This document shows positions 47,188-59,019 of a DNA stretch of 64,000 nt, one piece after another. Origin of the DNA: Gloeopeniophorella convolvens (lineage: Eukaryota; Basidiomycota; Agaricomycetes; Russulales); NCBI GenBank assembly GCA_022496205.1, contig WTXD01000049.1:124001-188000 (forward strand). Reading direction: 5' to 3'. Each line of letters begins with the position of its first letter. Positions within the stretch are counted from its first letter, which is position 1. The notes below the pieces were generated by a model. That model did not search any database. It was not told the DNA's origin and saw nothing but the letters and a program-made list of their open reading frames with translations. The translations under genes were made by a program, and so were the position numbers.

Positions 47188-47589
47188 GGTGTGGGGCAGG
47201 AGTCTTGATTGAGGATGGGTCCTCGAACGTGGGAATCGTCCATCGACAATGTGTCGACCCGGTGGCTGAGGAACTATACAGTGATTCTCGGCACATGCCG
47301 ACCGTGGATCACTCACGGACGGCGTACTTCGAGGCTTGCGCCGATGCTTTGGTCTATGCATCGTAAGTGCCTCGGCGTCACCACCACCACCGCCTCTCGA
47401 CGATTCCCCAGTTTGGGGTTGATCTTATGTTCACCACGACGGGGCTACGACGCACCGTGCCTCCGTGCACGCAGGCAGTCTGGCGGTTTGCCGTACTTGC
47501 AGTCGGGCCGCAAACTTCTCACACGCTATGACCTCCATTGCAACGACTATTCTTATCTCGTACACTAGCACTTTCCCGGCAAGCTAGTC
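47188..47589. other. RPL38 upstream region
   Basis: About 400 bp between the RPL38 start and the stop of the next minus-strand gene, presumably the RPL38 promoter. A 119-codon plus-strand frame here has no domain and is discounted. Confidence 0.5.
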
Positions 47590-49025
47590 TTAATCCTCAT
47601 GGACCTGCACGATCTTCTTCCCGTAGTTTGCCCCTACCAGGACGTCTGTGATGCTCTGCCCGATTTTGTCCAGGCCGTATGATATGTCTTCCATATATTT
47701 GACCTCCCCAGATTTGATCAATTTGGGCATCTCGCGCGCAAACTCTGCGCCATATTTGTCGCCCCAGCGACCCACCCAGAAACCGAAGATGCTTATCTCT
47801 TTCGAGATGATAAGGAATGCATTCTAAATGAAGGTGAGGAACTTATGTGTGCCGACAACGTTGGATTGATTACCTTCAGGCGGTATGGCTCTTTGTCGTT
47901 GTAACCTGATATCATACCACATTCCTAGGCGTGCCGATGAGAGAGATCCATGGGAGAGGAGCTGCACACATACGATGAAGTGAGAGCCAACCCCCGCCGC
48001 GTTTGAAATCGCGACATCTAGAGTCTCGCCGCCAACATTATCCTAGTATCTAGTATGCAATGTCATTCCCATGCGGAAAGATATATGCATGAGCGCGTAC
48101 ATGTCCAAGGGGCCCTCGCGTCTAAGAACATCTTCGGTGCTCACCGTCTTATAGTTGAAGGCAACATCCGCACCCAGCGAGCGAACGAATTCAACTTTAT
48201 CGTCGCTTCCCGCGGACCCAATCACTTTGAGTCCCTCTCGTTTGGCGAGTTGAACAACAACGCTACCGACCGCGCTAGCTGCAGAGCTGACAAAGATGAT
48301 CTCGCCCTGCGGGCAGAAAGGGTGAGCCTCAGCCACCAAACGTTGCCAATGTGCGTACTTTCTTTGCTTTGGAAAACTCCTTCCAACCGAAATACGCAGT
48401 TTTACCTGCGCTACTCAGACCCTGGAAGAGAAACAACTCGCTTGGCGCAACTTACCAGGTGACCCTAACACCCCCACGTGTGCCGACAGAGGTATATTGC
48501 TCGTTTCAAGTAATTCCAAACCAATTGCGTCCTTCCTAACGAAATATTCCATGCATGCTACACAAGTGGTGGCTTCAGGTGTCAGGGAATTGTCCAGAGC
48601 TGCGGATACTGACGAATGTTCCCTTTGATGTAATCCCCTGGCTTAGAGGAAGGTATTTCTGACCGAATGACCTGTGCTACGCCTGACACGGCTATCCTTT
48701 GAGGGGGTATTAGAATCGTTAACGGAGTCCACTTCGTAGAACGACCTACGTTTCTCCAACGGTGAAGTTCCCGGCTGTATTCGGCGTCATCCGGCGCCTC
48801 AGGACCGGCTCGATCGAGAACAGTTTCGATTTAGCCAGGAAGCCTCCATCGAGCTCCACATTGTCTAGGTCGATAACCTGGGATGTATCATGCGCGATGT
48901 GCTCTCCTGGAATGGGAAGACCTGCATAAGGGAGTCAGGAAGGACGCGCGGTCAAAGGCAGTCCATAGGGTTCAACCTGTAGGGAATGCTTGTAGGACCT
49001 CTCTGTGATTTGAAATAGGCGTCAT
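47590..49025 (-). CDS. MDR-family NAD(P)-dependent reductase, probably disrupted by an in-frame TAG
   Basis: Spliced as expected, the gene reads from MTPISNHREVLQAFPTGLPI through GEHIAHDTSQVIDLDN, VELDGGFLAKSKLFSIEPVLR and SSKPGDYIKGN. Next come GSPGKTAYFGWKEF, the nucleotide-binding block IFVSSAASAVGSVVVQLAK and ADVAFNYKT. The C-terminus GLDKIGQSITDVLVGANYGK closes it. This is the leukotriene-B4-dehydrogenase/alkenal-reductase branch of zinc-free MDR enzymes, which reduce alpha,beta-unsaturated carbonyls. Where relatives read IYWDNVGGET, the only join that keeps the frame gives I-Y-TAG-D-N-V-G-G-E-T, a stop at 48045-48043 in place of Trp. Everything after it is still well conserved. Either a recent nonsense mutation made a pseudogene, or splicing differs from my model. 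Confidence 0.7.
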
Positions 49026-49763
49026 TGGGTCGAAGGTACTTGGGTATGCAGCAGTGGTTCGCAAGTCGCTTCGTACCTTTTATAACTGTTAGGAGGTCTT
49101 CCGTGCTGCTGACTGAGGATATGAGTAAGCTCACTATGCGCTGAGCAGGCTTCAGAGCAGGCAGCGCATCAGCTAATCCCCGTACAGTCAACTCACTCTG
49201 CGTGGGTCGCTTTCATAATCTGGCCGTGTCCGTGGCTACTCAGTACTGTACGGAGCGAGATAAACATTGCCAAAGGGCCTAGCTCAAGCCTGGCTCTTCC
49301 GAAATCTTAGCACACCCAACATAATATCATAGAGACTCAGAAATGACAACAATTTATATTGATGTATTTACACATACTGTGGGCAGACTATAGCATCCTT
49401 GTGAGACGGTCTCGGTTTGATGTCTGTGGAGTTAGAGTCGGCATCCAAGTCATCCAAATTCGGTCCGGATTGTTCTCTCCACCCTCAGGCATTGCATGTC
49501 AGCAACCCAAAAACTCGCTTAATCACGCACAATTTACATACACAAGCCCATATGTAGAGGTTTAGTACCAAATTCAATATAGATGGTTCGATTTTGGTGT
49601 GAAAAAGGCACATTACATCACTAGATTATGGGTTATAGGGCCACATAAAGCTACATGGGGCTATGGGTTATGGTGTATGGAAGGTCTTGTCATTTTCACT
49701 GCGAATGAATTTGGTGGGGCCAAGAACCGATGGGTATTGACAGGTTATGGGTTGTCACAAGTA
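49026..49763. other. gene-free interval
   Basis: Upstream region of the MDR gene and AT-richer DNA with recurring tatgggttat words near 49626-49755. No coding exon is supported. Confidence 0.45.
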
Positions 49764-50514
49764 CTATCGGTGGCGCAGTGTTCGCGCTCAAGCGCCGAAG
49801 GGTACAGCGTTCGTGTTTCGACTCTGCACGCTGCAAATCCCTACCATTTCCCTTTATTTTATTATTATTGTGTGCATAAACGTTGGCTTGTGGTGTGATG
49901 TGAATGCCATACTGATATGTTCTTATGGTCGTGTGCTATCTGCATTGTATCACCCAAATACTGCTTTCTTAAGCTTCAGCAGCACTTTGCCACGAAACCA
50001 GTGCTCCTGGAAATCTGATAACAACTTCTCATGTTCCTGTGACATACAAACACCATCAGTACAAATTCTCCGAGGTGAGGTGTTAGTCCCATCTGCCTCT
50101 GGATGTACTATTACTCTGGGTACGGACGAGCGTGACATTCTATGCCACTGCAGGTGCCCAATTTGGCTTCCGCATTTCGGCAGGCCGGCTATGAGCCCCA
50201 TTGAGCCACAAGCCGTACCTTTACATACCATAAACGGAAGTCTGAGTCATGAGCGCACGCGCAACGGTGCATGGCAAGCCGTGACATTCCGTGACAGAAC
50301 CCGGAAAAAAACGCGAACACTGTACCCTGTGGTCCGGCATTGCTCTGGCACCACAACGATCCTAGGCTATTGGTCCGGAAAGCAAAGATACGTTTCACAA
50401 TATACAGTCTACCTGCACGCAAGGATTTAAAGGGATGGGCATCAAAATGAGTGAGATATTCCATTCACAGTTTCGTGCACCCCAAACGCGCCGCGAACAC
50501 TGCGCCACCGATAG
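49764..50514. mobile_element. candidate non-autonomous TA-target DNA transposon
   Basis: A perfect 23 bp terminal inverted repeat, 49764-49786 (beginning CTATCGGTGGCGCAG) and 50492-50514, bounds 751 bp. Each end is flanked by TA (49762-49763 and 50515-50516), the target duplication of Tc1/mariner-type elements. No transposase frame is present inside. TIR length and the TA duplication support a mobile element, but family assignment is tentative because TA dinucleotides are common. Confidence 0.5.
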
Positions 50515-51253
50515 TATGGGTTAAGACAAGTTTGACTGTATCGGATTACATAGGCAGGTGACCGGGGACCCACGCAGAGCGAGTTGACTGTAGCTAACCT
50601 CATCTGATCAAAGAGGACAGTCATTCACCGATGTGCATGTGAGTACTTGAGTGTCAGCCCATGGATCCGGCGAATTAGAGCCTCCTGACGCTATGTATCA
50701 ATATGCGAAGTTGAAGCCGCGGTGACTGGAGTGTTGCGAAGTGGGTGGGTTTGAGAGCCAATGGCCCTGAGTCAAGCTCATCCGAGGTGCCAGTGTCTTC
50801 AGTTGTTGTCATGCACGGCGTCCCTACAACTGCAGTTCACCATTGGCTTTGCATAGTCTGCGACAATTCGGATATGAAACACATGCATTTAGACGCAGGG
50901 AAGTAACGGGAGCGTCATGAACAGCCAGGGGCTACGTCTCACCCCGAGGCTTGGGGAAAAGTCAAGAAAACCAGTAATTGGATCCACTTTTTCAGGCCCA
51001 TTGGCGCCGCCGCCGCCGCCGCCACTAATGCGAGGTAACTTCGGCTGTGTCAGTAAATAGGGAGAGCTCCTGTGGTGACTCGAAGGGATTCAAAAGGGGA
51101 AATGAGCTTACGTTGGCAGATGCCCTTAGGCTCTCCCAGTGGGCGCTTCGCTACCGGGAATATGTGCAATTAATCAGATTGTCCGCTGGGTATTTATACA
51201 TGTACATCGCAGTCAAACGAAGATAGAGCGTGCGTTCCCGTGGTGACGGTGTT
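50515..51253. other. gene-free interval with a short GCC microsatellite
   Basis: About 740 bp downstream of the TIR element and 3' of YKT6. It holds a (GCC)6-type tract at 51005-51023. No exon or RNA gene is recognised. Confidence 0.5.
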
Positions 51254-52016
51254 TCACATGACGGAGCAGCAAGAGTTTTGCTAAACAAATGTGGGTTAGC
51301 CACCGAAGTAACATCCAGTTAGATCCGTACCTTCTTGGCTGTCTTATAGAACATCTTGCTCTGCGCAGAAAGCGCAGTCGAACGCTCAACAAGGTTGTCG
51401 AGTTTCTCCCCGCGTTGAAGGACAGACTCAATGGTTTTGTGCTGCGATCCATCATAAGCACGAAGCGTGTGTATCATAGGAACGGGTACACGAACCAGCA
51501 CAATCTTGGTCTCGTCTAGTTCTTGCTGCACACGCATGATGTTATCTGCATGCCGGGGGTCCTGATATTTCTGGAGGTAGTTGTTGATATCCGGGAAGGA
51601 TATGGTGGCCGGGTTAGAGAAAGCAGACTGGGGAACCCTCGCAGTGAAATCATCGAGGAGCTTGCTGAGCAATGAGAAGGCGGGTCGCACGGGGTACTCG
51701 TGGTCGGTGATGATCACAGCTGCAATGTCATGGGGTCAATGATTACGGATGGTATGTCATGGTGATGTGGGGGGCTACCTGCAAGCTGCTCGGCACCACC
51801 GCGGTTGTATACGTGAGCGGTATAGTTGTTCTCTTGGACACTCTGGCGCTGGCCTTGGGGGGTGCGCTCCGCGACAGTCTTGGTGAAGAAAGACATGAAC
51901 TCGCCGACAGACCCTTTCTGGTAAAAGGAGAAAGAGGACAGATCCGATGCCTGGCTAAGGGTTGCGCTGGGGCCGGAAGGGGGTGCAAGGACGACGGCGA
52001 GGGAAAATATCTTCAT
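51254..52016 (-). CDS. YKT6: R-SNARE Ykt6
   Basis: Four exons (52016-51779, 51719-51496, 51441-51331, 51280-51254) give 199 residues, the normal Ykt6 length. The N-terminal longin domain starts MKIFSLAVVLAPPSG and includes FYQKGSVGEFMSFFTKT and AAVIITDHEYPVRPAF. The SNARE motif runs from DETKIVLHKTIESVLQRGEK to SALSAQSKMFYKTAKK, with Arg in the central layer. It ends CCSVM: the two Cys are the palmitoylation and farnesylation sites, so the protein attaches to membranes by lipids and has no transmembrane helix. The CCSVM tail is only recovered after splicing the 27-nt last exon. Ykt6 works in ER-Golgi, vacuolar and autophagosome fusion. Confidence 0.95.
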
Positions 52017-52270
52017 CGTGTTGAGGCGGGGTGGTAGGAGACGTCAACTTGTGCTAATCGTGGCCGGTTTCGCTGTGCTGTCTCGCAACAGTCACGTGGT
52101 AACATGCGAAGGAGCGGGCGGACCGGAGTCGCGGAGGTTGGTTCAATAACGCGAACGCGGAACAGCCTGCAGCAGGCAGAGAGGCCCTGAGAGGTCGCTA
52201 ACTGAGAGCCCTCCGACGAACCAACCTTCGCCTCTGACGTTGCTTCTCCCTCGGACACGCGCTTGGCGGT
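52017..52270. promoter_or_regulatory. divergent promoter between YKT6 and the CM1-motif gene
   Basis: 254 bp between opposing ATGs. GC-rich, no TATA box apparent. Confidence 0.5.
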
Positions 52271-55200
52271 ATGTCTGCCGCCCTCAATCAACATGCGGAC
52301 ACATCACTGCAGTCCCTGGGCACTCCGGATCTCTCCCTTGGTTCTCTGATCTCAGGCATATCTACTCCCGCAAAGTCGCTCCGAAATCCCTCCGCTTCGT
52401 CTCAGACTACAGCCCCTTCGTCTGCGCCCATTTCCACACCGTCACCACCTCGCGCTCTTGGAAGGCGCAACCGCGACGAAGCAACCCCAGTTGCACTCAG
52501 GCACCGGCTCTCCCATCGCGAGGAAGAGGACGAACCAGATTCCGATGCACTCAATGCATCGCAGAGGGAGAACAATTGGGAGGGCGACCTTGGGACGCCT
52601 CTGAATACCCGGGGAAAGCGCTCCAAGTCCAGTGCCACTAATGCCAAAGGCAACAATCTCACCCTCCGCGACCAGGAAAAGGTGCGGGTCCTTTTACCTT
52701 CTCCAAGACGCTCATCTCACCCGTCTCATTCTAGCATATTGACAACCTCAAGAAAGAGAACTTCAACATCAAGCTCAAGGTGCACTTCCTGGAGGAGCGT
52801 CTTGCTCAACTTGCCCCCGACCAGATCGAGGCGGCATTGAAGCAGAACATCAACCTCAAGATCGAGGTCCAGCAACGTGGCATGGAACTCAAGAAGGTTC
52901 GGAAGCTCGTCCTCGAACTAGAAAACGAATTACAGCGTCTGCAACGCGGCGATGGTTCGCGTTCTTCACGCGAACGCGAGCTCGAGACGTTGCTCGAGAG
53001 GCGCGAACTCGAGATCCGGGAACTGCGCCGTCGCCTGGCTGGTGATTCAGACCAAGGGGCTGATGCCTTACGGGAGGCAGAGGAGCGCAATGCCGAGCTC
53101 GAAGAGGAGCTCGAGAACGTGCGCCACCTGCTAGAGGAGAATATGGATGAGCTCGAACGGCTCAAGGACATCGTCGAACAGCGCGGGGACGACACTGGCG
53201 GCGGCGGCGACAGACGGCGCGTCGCGGCGCTGCAGTCAGAGATCAGGGACCTCAAAGTTTCACTGGACGCACACACCGACGCGCTCGCCCAGCGCGATGA
53301 AGAGAGGGAAGAACTCCTGGATCAAAACGATGCCCTGCATTTACAACTCGAGGACCTAGAACGTCGTCGGGAAGCGGAGACCATTGAACGCAGCCAGAGT
53401 CGTGCAATGATTCTCGAGGAGCGTGAATCGCGTGAAGCGATTGAGGACGACCTCAATGCGCTACGCGACAAGCTCGCTGCCGCTACGATCGAACTCCAAC
53501 AGAAAGACGATGAACTTGGTTTCAAGAATCAAGAGATTGGCGAGCTCATCGGCGAACACCGTTCCATTCTGGATGATGTCGAGGGCGAGTGGAAGGGAGA
53601 AGTTGACGAGGCGAAGACTCAGATTGAGGAGTTGCGTGACGTGAGTTGGATCTTCGCTCACTCTGGAAGTGCCTGATCAGTCTACAGGCTCTTGCGGAGC
53701 GTGATTCCGAATCGGAGGAGCTCCGCATGCAAATCGCGGAGCTGGAGTCCAACACGAATGCTCTCCACGACAAGTTCGAAGCGGCGCTTGCCCACCTAGA
53801 GCGCGAGGCCGAAGAGAAGGATGAGGAGATCGCTCTCGCGAATCGCGAAATTGAACAGTTAGGACATCGCATCTACGAACTTGAGGAGGAAGCCGAGGGA
53901 TTGAAGAGACTCAATGACCGAGAGCGCGAGGACGAGATGGTAGAACGAGAGCGTTTGGAAGCATTGACCGCTGCTTTGAAAGACGTATGTTCTTCTTCTA
54001 TTGTGCCAGATCACTGCTTGACGCCTTGACAGAAAGTAGCGCACCTTAAGGACCAGTTGCAGGACATGACGAGCCTCTACGAGGCTTGTAGCCAGGATAT
54101 CCTCGCTCACAGAGCTCGCGAGGAAGAGCTTGCGCGACACGTCGAAGATCTTGTCGAAGAGGTGCAAAAGGAGCGTGACGCTCGCGAACGTGTCGAAAAC
54201 CAGCTCGAGAAGGCAAATCGCGACATCGATGTTGAGCTACGCCGCTCCCGTCGCGCTGCAGATGCCCTTGATGCTGCGACGCAGACCACGCAAGCAGAAC
54301 TGGCTCGCGCACAGGCGCTTCTTTCTCAGCGCGAAGCGGACATTGCCGCTCTGCAAACAGCGCTGAGTGCTCAAGAGGCAGCGGCCAAGACCCAGGGCGA
54401 GCACGCAACTACAGCCCGGTTCTCGTTGCAGCTTGAATCGGATCGCTTGAAGCGCGATATCGAACGGCTCGAGGACGAGCTCCGCCGCGCGCGCAAGGAT
54501 TTGGACGAACGGGAGACCCGTACGCGAGAACGTGACGGTGTGGTCGACGCGCTCCACGCAGAGAATCGCGAGCTGGCTGCTCAATTGGCCGCTCAAACAC
54601 AGGCAAGATTGAATGTCGCAGACAAGCTCGACCTCGCTCAGTCGAATCTGAGCACAGCAGAAGCAGATGCTGCCTCATTGCGTACCCGCGCGCAGGAACT
54701 CGAACAACGGCTTTCGAAGGACCAGAGGTCTTTGCTTGCCGCCGAGAATCAGTATAGAGATCAATTGACAGAGCGCAACACGCTCTTGCTCACCATCTAC
54801 CAGTACATGGACAAAATCCTCGGCGTTGACAGGACACCCGTACGTCTCTCATTTTGTATGCTCTTACTCGTTGTCTAATATCAGCGCCAACACGCGTAGA
54901 AAAAAAGCGGCCAAGCAGAGACAAAGCCATATACGAACTTCGGCGTATTCCACGACAACCTTATCAATCGCCTGAAGTCGTTGAGCCAAATCCAGTTGGA
55001 GTTCGACAAACGTGTCAAAGAGGCTGAAGGTCGCTACACCGAAAAGATGAACGAAATACGCAAATCACTTGACCACCGGTGGAGGCAATTAGACAAGTTC
55101 GAGACGAGCGTGAAATCCTATGCAGATACCAAGACCACCTGGCGCCGCAAGCTCAGCGCCAAGGAAGGCGAGTTGGAAGCAGTAAAGGTGCGAATTGATG

Positions 55201-55693
55201 ACACCTCCTTGATCATGTCTCTGACGCGCGGTCAGTCGACGTTGTCAGAGCTGACGTCCCAATTGACTGCGCTAAAGCGACCCGCTCCTGGTGACTCTAA
55301 CGAAGTCAAAGCACTCCTGGCGCGTGCAAACAACGCGGAGCGCCGCCTAACAAACGCTCAGAACCAACTTGCCGCGGCGGAGGAAAAGATGGCAACAATG
55401 AACCAAAAGACAACCGTCGCAGATGGCAAGTGGGAAGCACGTGTGAGGGAATATGAGACGCGCCTGAGGGCAGCGGAGGAGAAGGTCAAGCGGGAGAAGC
55501 AGGGCTACAAGGAGCGAGTGCTTGAGCTAGAGAACCAGATCAAGTACGTATCGGGCGACCATCGTTGATGTCAGTTCATTGACCTTTTTTCAGGTCTCTG
55601 CAGCGACAGAAGGACATCGCTGATAAGCGCAGCCAACAGTTGACGGATCTTGAAGCCAAGGTGCCACGAGCGTCCGCGTCACCAGCTCGGTAG
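52271..55693 (+). CDS. CM1-motif coiled-coil protein of the spindle pole body / microtubule organising centre
   Basis: After a Ser/Pro-rich N-terminus, residues about 130-200 form a centrosomin N-terminal motif (Cnn_1N, CM1). It joins LTLRDQEKH across the first intron (52682-52734) to IDNLKKENFNIKLKVHFLEE and IEAALKQNINLKIEVQQRG. CM1 binds and activates gamma-tubulin complexes in centrosomin, CDK5RAP2, Pcp1 and Mto1. The rest, about 900 residues, is nearly continuous coiled coil rich in Glu, Arg, Leu and Ala. One break near ILGVDRTP is a short globular stretch (KPYTNFGVFHDNL) before the C-terminal coil. The protein ends PRASASPAR. The likely partner GCP2 is encoded at 10.4-13.6 kb in this window. 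Whether it is the Pcp1-like (spindle pole) or Mto1-like (cytoplasmic) protein cannot be decided. Confidence 0.85.
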
Positions 55694-56656
55694 TTGGTCT
55701 TGATATTTCGCGTGCAATTTACCTCTACTGTCCTACATCGTATTGCTTTCGCTATGGCTGGTCCATTCATTCATGTAACTTCTAACACCCCACGATACCA
55801 CTCACGATACCATCATCTACAGTTCACCTATTGAAACCCGGGTACTGAGCAATTCTAGGCTCAACGGTCCCACTGCAAGCTCTCTGAGCGCTTTCGCTGT
55901 GCAGGGTGTACCGCTGAGAGGTGATCTTCGTGGCTTGCATGGGACCCATCGCCATCCGGATATTCGAAGCCCTCCAATGACATTGGATGCACGTCCTGCC
56001 AGCCACGGTCAAAATGGAAGGGCACAGGTCGGTTCAAAACCCGAGGGCTCGAGAGGCACGAAGGGCACCGGTACCTGCTCCCCATGGCACTTACCGGGTG
56101 TGACGTGTCCATGTTCTGGAGGTGGATGCTTCGGAGTCCCTGGTGAGAGGGAACCATTCGGATGTTACTGCGTCAATATGAGGCGGCGGGTAACGAGCCA
56201 CTTCAACCCAGCCGGAGGATTTCGGTGAAGTTCACATTGGCTTTGACGGGTTTCCCGAAGACTCGTCTCGGCAGTGGAGATTACATAGCTGAATCAAGGG
56301 CCATGATTGCACACGAGGGATACTGCCGCAGCCCATCAGTCTCGAGCACCAGCACGCACTACGCATCCCATGTCGCCGTGATGTGAGGCTAAATGCATCT
56401 TCGAGTTGCCTTCATGGCAGTCACCGTCCGATGCTTGTGACATCGCTTGTGGGCAATGGCCACATCGAGTCCGGCTAATTCAGCTGGTATCTTGGATCCA
56501 ATTGCATGTATCCCGAAGTGACTTTCAAAATACAACGCTAGTCCGAGGATGAGACTATATGTAAACTGGACAGGTATCCCCCAACACGTAGCAAGCCGGC
56601 TCCGAGCCTTCAACCCCACCACCTAGTCCCGCCGACGACGAATCTTGTGGGAAGAA
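55694..56656. other. gene-free interval
   Basis: About 960 bp between the CM1 gene and the P450 stop codon. A 98-codon minus-strand frame (55861-56157) is Pro/His/Ser-rich with no domain; I do not call it. No RNA gene or repeat is seen. Confidence 0.45.
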
Positions 56657-58604
56657 CTAGGTGTGATCGCGAAGGTCACGTTCTTCGTCAAGGATGGCGG
56701 TGACCTCCGGGAACCTTGGTGTGATGTTGCATTCAAACGGTAATGGAAGGCTGACCACCCCCGGGTAGAGCGGGAGCCGTCAGCACAAGTCGTCAGAGTG
56801 GAGGAGACGCACTCACTGAACCATACCGCTATCGGTGTAGCCATCAACGTCGACCGGAACATCTTTCCCATATTTGTCCTTGGTCGGGGAGATTTCCATA
56901 GCCCACAACATCACAGCGAACGCGATGAACATGGTATCGTTTGCGACGTGTCTTCCGACACAAATACGTTTCCCGAATCCATAGACGACGTGGCCCTCAT
57001 CTTGGGTATCTGGTGGACTTGCCGCAAGGGTGCCATCTGGGCTAAGATGTCGGGACGGGTTGAAAAGTGCAGCGTCGTCGCCATAAATAGCGGGATCATG
57101 GTTGCATGACCCAACATTGACAAGACACATTGTTCCCTTCGGGATAAACATACCCTCATACCAATCGTCTTCGACCGAGCAGTGAGGGATGCCGACGGGC
57201 AAAACCGATCTCCACCGAAGAACCTCTTTGACCATGGCACGCAGGTAGGGTAGGTTGGGTAGGTCGGAGAAAGTCGGGATGCGACTTCGGCCAACGACGC
57301 CGTCTAGTTCCGCTTGAGCTCGCCTTTGGTGTTCAGGGAAAGCAACCATGGCAAGCATCCACCAATACATAGACCCGGTGGTAGTCTCTGCTCCAGCACC
57401 GCTGATGTGATTGAATATCAGTATAAGTAGAACGAATTTAAACACAGTCGACTGACTACATCGTGCTGGCGAGCCAGGCCATTTCTCGTTCGTCGAGACC
57501 ACTACGGCTTTGGTTTTTGATGAAAGTTGCACTCAAGCTGGGACGATCAATACCTTTGTCCTATTCCTCGCGCGGTATAGCTCAGTACCGGGTGACTTGT
57601 AACTGGTCTAAAAGAGCTCACTAGTTTCGTGCGAACATTATCAACGAGAAGTTCAAACATCTCAGAGTCACGACGAAACCATTCCTCCGCTGTCCGCTTC
57701 CATGTTGCAAATCTGAGCTCATCTCAGTACATGTACTTGGATGCGTTGATGCATGGGACCTACTTGCTTGGTATATATTTCATCCAAGGGAGGAGCTCGA
57801 CCCAATGGGACCCCGGCAACGTTGACATTGCAACGCGCATGACATGATCGTTAATCCTCCTCACCCTTTCATCTTCCAAGGATTGGATAGCAGGGGTGTC
57901 ATAGACCGCAGTCATAATCATTGAGGCCGTAAAGCGCCGCATATGCTTCTCCCATTGCCCTGGACTTTGGAGGACCCCACAGGTCAGAAGGATAGCTTCC
58001 GTGATCTGTATGCGGTTGAACGCCTTCGAGGCCGACTTGTGAAGGCCCTCATGAGCTGCCTTGCGCATGCGTCGCCATCTAAGGTGAGCTCCTTGAGGGA
58101 AGCAAAGCCGAGTAGCAGATCTCGAAAAGAAAACTCACAGCATCCCATATTGTAGAAAGCTAACCTCCATACCTCCCGTCAATATCTCTGACGCCACAAT
58201 AAAGCGGGGTCTATCGGAATAGATCTTGGCGCGTCTGCCCAGGAGGTCTGCAGCAGCTTTCTGGGAGTTGAGTATTACGATGGATCGCCCCAGAGCGCTC
58301 AGATAGACAACATCCCCTTTCATTGGTTAAGCCTGGCATGGTACCCGGTGGTGGCAAAGTAGTGCGTACCGTACGTCGCCTTGCACTCGTGTGATGTCAA
58401 CCATCGCTTGTCATTCAGTTGCTTGATATTTCCGAGTATAAGGAAACCTGGAGGACCGGGAGGGAGCTTGCGCCAAGGGCTGCGAACGTAACGAGTAAAG
58501 TGGACGACTAGAAGGCTCATCAGTAGTAAAAGCGCCATGGCTTCTTGCAAGGATATGCCTAACCACCCCGCAATTAGCGCGGAGCGGGGGAATGAAGATG
58601 CCAT
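56657..58604 (-). CDS. cytochrome P450 monooxygenase
   Basis: It starts MASSFPRSALIAGWLG with an N-terminal membrane anchor (QEAMALLLLMSLLVVHF), then the proline hinge KLPPGPPGFLILGN. The I-helix oxygen-binding segment is SGAGAETTTG, the K-helix ExxR is KEVLRW, the PERF-like region is FNPSRHL, and the heme loop is YGFGKRICVGRHVA with the Cys ligand. The C-terminus (LPLPFECNITPRFPEV) appears only after splicing GTT CA to C CTT. The enzyme is an ER-bound, microsomal-type P450 needing a reductase partner. The sequence style fits the large Agaricomycete families often annotated as O-methylsterigmatocystin oxidoreductase-like; substrate unknown. No other biosynthetic gene lies next to it. Eight or so introns interrupt the gene; not every border was verified. 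Confidence 0.87.
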
Positions 58605-59019
58605 GGCGGGGTCTGTTAGGTTTGAAAACAAAGGACCGGCTTATAAAACATTTTTGCGCAGACTGAAGGCTGAATCAGAGCATCCCGTCTTCTAACTTGA
58701 TGACCTCCGACCAGGTCAGCGTCCGAGGCGGAGTTCCCACCAAGAATTTCCACACACTGTCACCGTGCCTCGTTTTAGACGCACGAGACCGCCTAGAAGC
58801 GGAGCCGAGAGGTTTCTCGCGCCGCAGAATCTCGGAAAGTCAAGAGGCCGGGTGAAATAACAGAAACACCGGGGTGGCAAGCGCAAGCGCGGAATCTAGG
58901 GCCGGAAAAGAAGGCTAGACATCAGATCCATTGGTCCATTTAGGCAAGATAAGTACTCTATGTGATCGATGCTATACGTCCAGGAGACTGAGGCGAGGAA
59001 TATGACTCCCCAAGGTGGG
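58605..59019. promoter_or_regulatory. P450 upstream region
   Basis: About 415 bp between the P450 start and the Spf1 stop, both on the minus strand. A short gacttataaaac-like TATA region (near 58638-58650, minus strand) may be the P450 TATA box. Nothing else is seen. Confidence 0.4.

Noticed and set aside
48993..49191. A longer N-terminal frame on the minus strand for the MDR reductase
   Set aside because: A different frame starting MTPISNHREV joins across the intron to LPIPGEH and matches the family; the longer frame does not.
55861..56157. 98-codon minus-strand frame upstream of the P450 3' end
   Set aside because: Could not be linked by plausible introns to any recognisable protein; not called.
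56657..58604. P450 as part of a secondary-metabolite gene cluster
   Set aside because: Neighbours are a CM1-motif protein and the P5A ATPase, both housekeeping; no synthase, transporter or transcription factor lies nearby.
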